From NCBI GenBank assembly GCA_964474695.1, contig CAYYTK010000005.1:62001-126000 (forward strand): 64,000 nucleotides of DNA, written 5' to 3'. The notes under the pieces are model-generated. The model saw only the letters and a list, made by a program, of their open reading frames with translations. It searched no databases and was not told the DNA's origin. The DNA comes from DAOUBP01 sp964474695 (lineage in GTDB: Bacteria; Chloroflexota; Anaerolineae; CG2-30-64-16). This document shows, piece after piece, positions 32,401 to 35,400 of this stretch. Position numbers and translations under genes: made by a program. Position 1 is the first letter of the stretch. Every line of letters begins with the position of its first letter.

Positions 32401-35400
32401 CATCGAGTAAACGAAGCTCCAGCCGCCGACCCACTCGTTCGTATTGCCGTCGTCATCCTGGTCGAACTCGTCGCGGTGGAACACTTCCTCGCTGTCCCGC
32501 AGGCCGTCGCCGTCGGTGTCGGGCCGGGCCGGGGAGGTGCCGGCCAACGCCTCATCGTAGTCACCCAGCCCATCCCCGTCGGAGTCACGGCTGGTGGGAT
32601 CGCTGCCGTGCTGCCGTTCGAAGACGTCGCTCAGGCCGTCCAGGTCGGCGTCCCAGCGCGAGTCATCGGGATCGGCCCCGCGCGGCAAGCCATCGCCGTC
32701 CGCGTCGCGCAGCGCGGGGAACTGGACCGCTCCGCCCCACGACTGGCGGCAGCCACCGGCGCCAGGACCGGTGTCGCAGTTGAGGTCGTAGAACTCATCC
32801 AGGGTGGCCGGGAAGACGTCAAAGACCAGCGAATCGCTCAGGGGGTAGTGCCGGATATCCCGGTTCGTCCAGACGGTGCAGATGCCCAGGATGCAGTTCT
32901 GCTCGGGGATGGCCCACGCCTCCGACAGGTACTCGGTGAGGTGTCGGTTGAGGCCGGCCTCACCGAACGGGACGCCGGTTTCCGAGCGCAGGGTGCGGGT
33001 GATGTACATCGGCTCGGCCGCTTTCCAGGTGTGGCCGGCATCGCCCCACTCCGGTCCGTTCCCGTCCGCGTACTGCCATTCGAAATTCATCGTGTTGCGG
33101 CTCACCGTCGTGGGGCCAGGCTCAGTGTTTGTGCTAGCCCAGACGATCTCGTCGGGCTGCAGCTTGTAGATGAAGGCCGAGCTCTTCAGGTTGCTGTCGC
33201 TGTACTCGTACGGGTACATGGCGCCGATGTTGGCGGGCAGTGAGATCATATCGATGGTGTTCGTGATGGACAGCCCCACGAGCACGCTGTTGCCGGCCCG
33301 GATCCCTTGGTCGGGGAACACCAGGTCGTTCAAGTCCATCGAGATGAACTCGATGCGGCTCTTCTCGCCCTCCTCCAGGTCGCGCTCCTTCAGGTCGACC
33401 ATGACGTTGCCGGCGTAGATCAGGTTTTGGATGATGTTGCTGACGATCCCCTCGAGCCCGCCGCATAACCACTTGGCGGCGTCCGACGCTTGCATGTCCT
33501 CGGGCAGCCAGCCGCAGATGGCGCTGATGAAGTAGTCGATCATCCAGATGATCTGCTGGAGGATCTGGCCGACGATCGGGATGCAGCCGATGACGAACAT
33601 GATGACCAGCACGATGGTGCTGGCGATGGCGCCGGCGATCAAGGTGCCCAGGTCAACGCGCGACATATCGGTCAGGCACATGGTGACGATGGCCAGCGCC
33701 CAGGTCACGGCGATTTGCACGATGAGGGTGGCAACCGTCGTCCAACTGGTCGCGGCCTTGGTAAACTCCGCGGCGTTACAGATCGCCGCCTTTGTGATCT
33801 GTGTGGTGGATTTCGCCAGCTCCTGCGCCTGCGAGAGGATGGTCTTGAGGGTCATGATGATATTCAGCGCCAGCATCACATTGGCGATGACCTCCGCCAC
33901 ATTGGCGCCCATGGCTATGGAGGTGATGCACCCGGCGACAGCGACCGCGGCCATGCCTATGAACAGGGCGATGCCGGCCTTCCCGCCCGCGCTCATCTGC
34001 GCGAAGTTGCTGGGCTTGAACGCGTTAATCCAGGAATTTGCGATGCCCCTGAGCCCTTCGCCGATGGCGATCAGGAATTTGTCGGCCTGACTGTAGGTAG
34101 TGCCCAGGATGGTCTTGATGGCGCCGGTGTTGACGAGCTCGATCACCGCCTTCATGGTTTTGTACATCTCCGCGGCTTCCTTGGCGAAGTCATCTATGAA
34201 GCCGGTGAGGTCCTGGAAGCCATCGTAGATGATCCCCTTGATACTGCTCGCCAGATCGAGATCAGAGCTTTCGGCCGCCTCCTCCACCGTGAATGTCAGG
34301 TTACCCCCCATCACCACGGTGGAAAGCATGCCCGTGTAGAGCGTCATGTAGAGGGAGCGCAGCACGGAGACCGCGCCGAGCAGCCATAGATCCTCCTTTG
34401 GCTGCCCCTGCGCCGCGTAGAAATCGCGCAGGCCCGCCTTGTAAACCAGCTCCATGTGGTCCCAGTAGTCGGCCATCGGGTAGTTCTCCCACCCGATGGC
34501 GCCATCCGGCCCCTGGTCTGGGTTGTAGCGATAGGGCGCCCATTTGACGAGGGTGGTGGTGGTCGGATCCAGGTTGGCAAAATCGAGGGTCAATCCACCA
34601 TCGCTAGCGAATGCCGCGGCATCCATCGTCGTGCTGCGGTAGGTGGTCTCGGTGGCCAGAAGCAGCGAGGGGATGGCGACGGAGCTGCCGTCACCGAAAA
34701 CCTCCTCCAGGATGCGCGGAATCTCGTACATCGTGATCTTCGCGATCTCGGCATCACTGACGTAGGAGAAGGTCTCAACCGATAACCCGTCCTGGGGGAT
34801 GCCCCAGCGCCGGTCGTCGTCGGCGGGCACGCTGCCGGCGTCGTCGAAGCGGTCCTGGATCGTGGTGTTCCCGCCGGGGCTAACCGTGATGTCGCGCTTG
34901 CCATCGCCGTTGCAGACGGGCGGCTGCGCCGCGGGATCGTAGTCGTCGGGGTCATAGACATCACCGTAGCAGTCGCGGCCGGTTGAAAAGCCCCCCACCA
35001 GGCCGCGGGCGAGCTGCCAGAGCCAGTCTTCGCCGGGGTATTCGGCATAGCTGGCTGGCGCCTGCCAGGCGATCGAGGCGTCGAAGCTGTGCTCTTCCTT
35101 GACCGACATGCCGGCCAGGTACCACTCGTCGTAGTAGGCCTGCACCACGTGCGCGGCGTCCTGCGCGCGGTGAGCGGGGTTGGCGCACCAGGCCGCCCGC
35201 TCTTCGGTCTCCAGCTCAGCGTCCTCCTCGGCCTCCTCCGACGGCACGAAGTCGGTCTCGTCGCAGCTATCGGTGAGCGCCTGCACCATCCAGACGATGC
35301 GGCCTTTCTGGACCTGCTGCCAATCGCCGGCCGCGGCCAGCTCGTAGATCATACGCGCGCGGAACGCGGCCTTGCCGCCGCCGGTCTGATCCGGCTGGAC

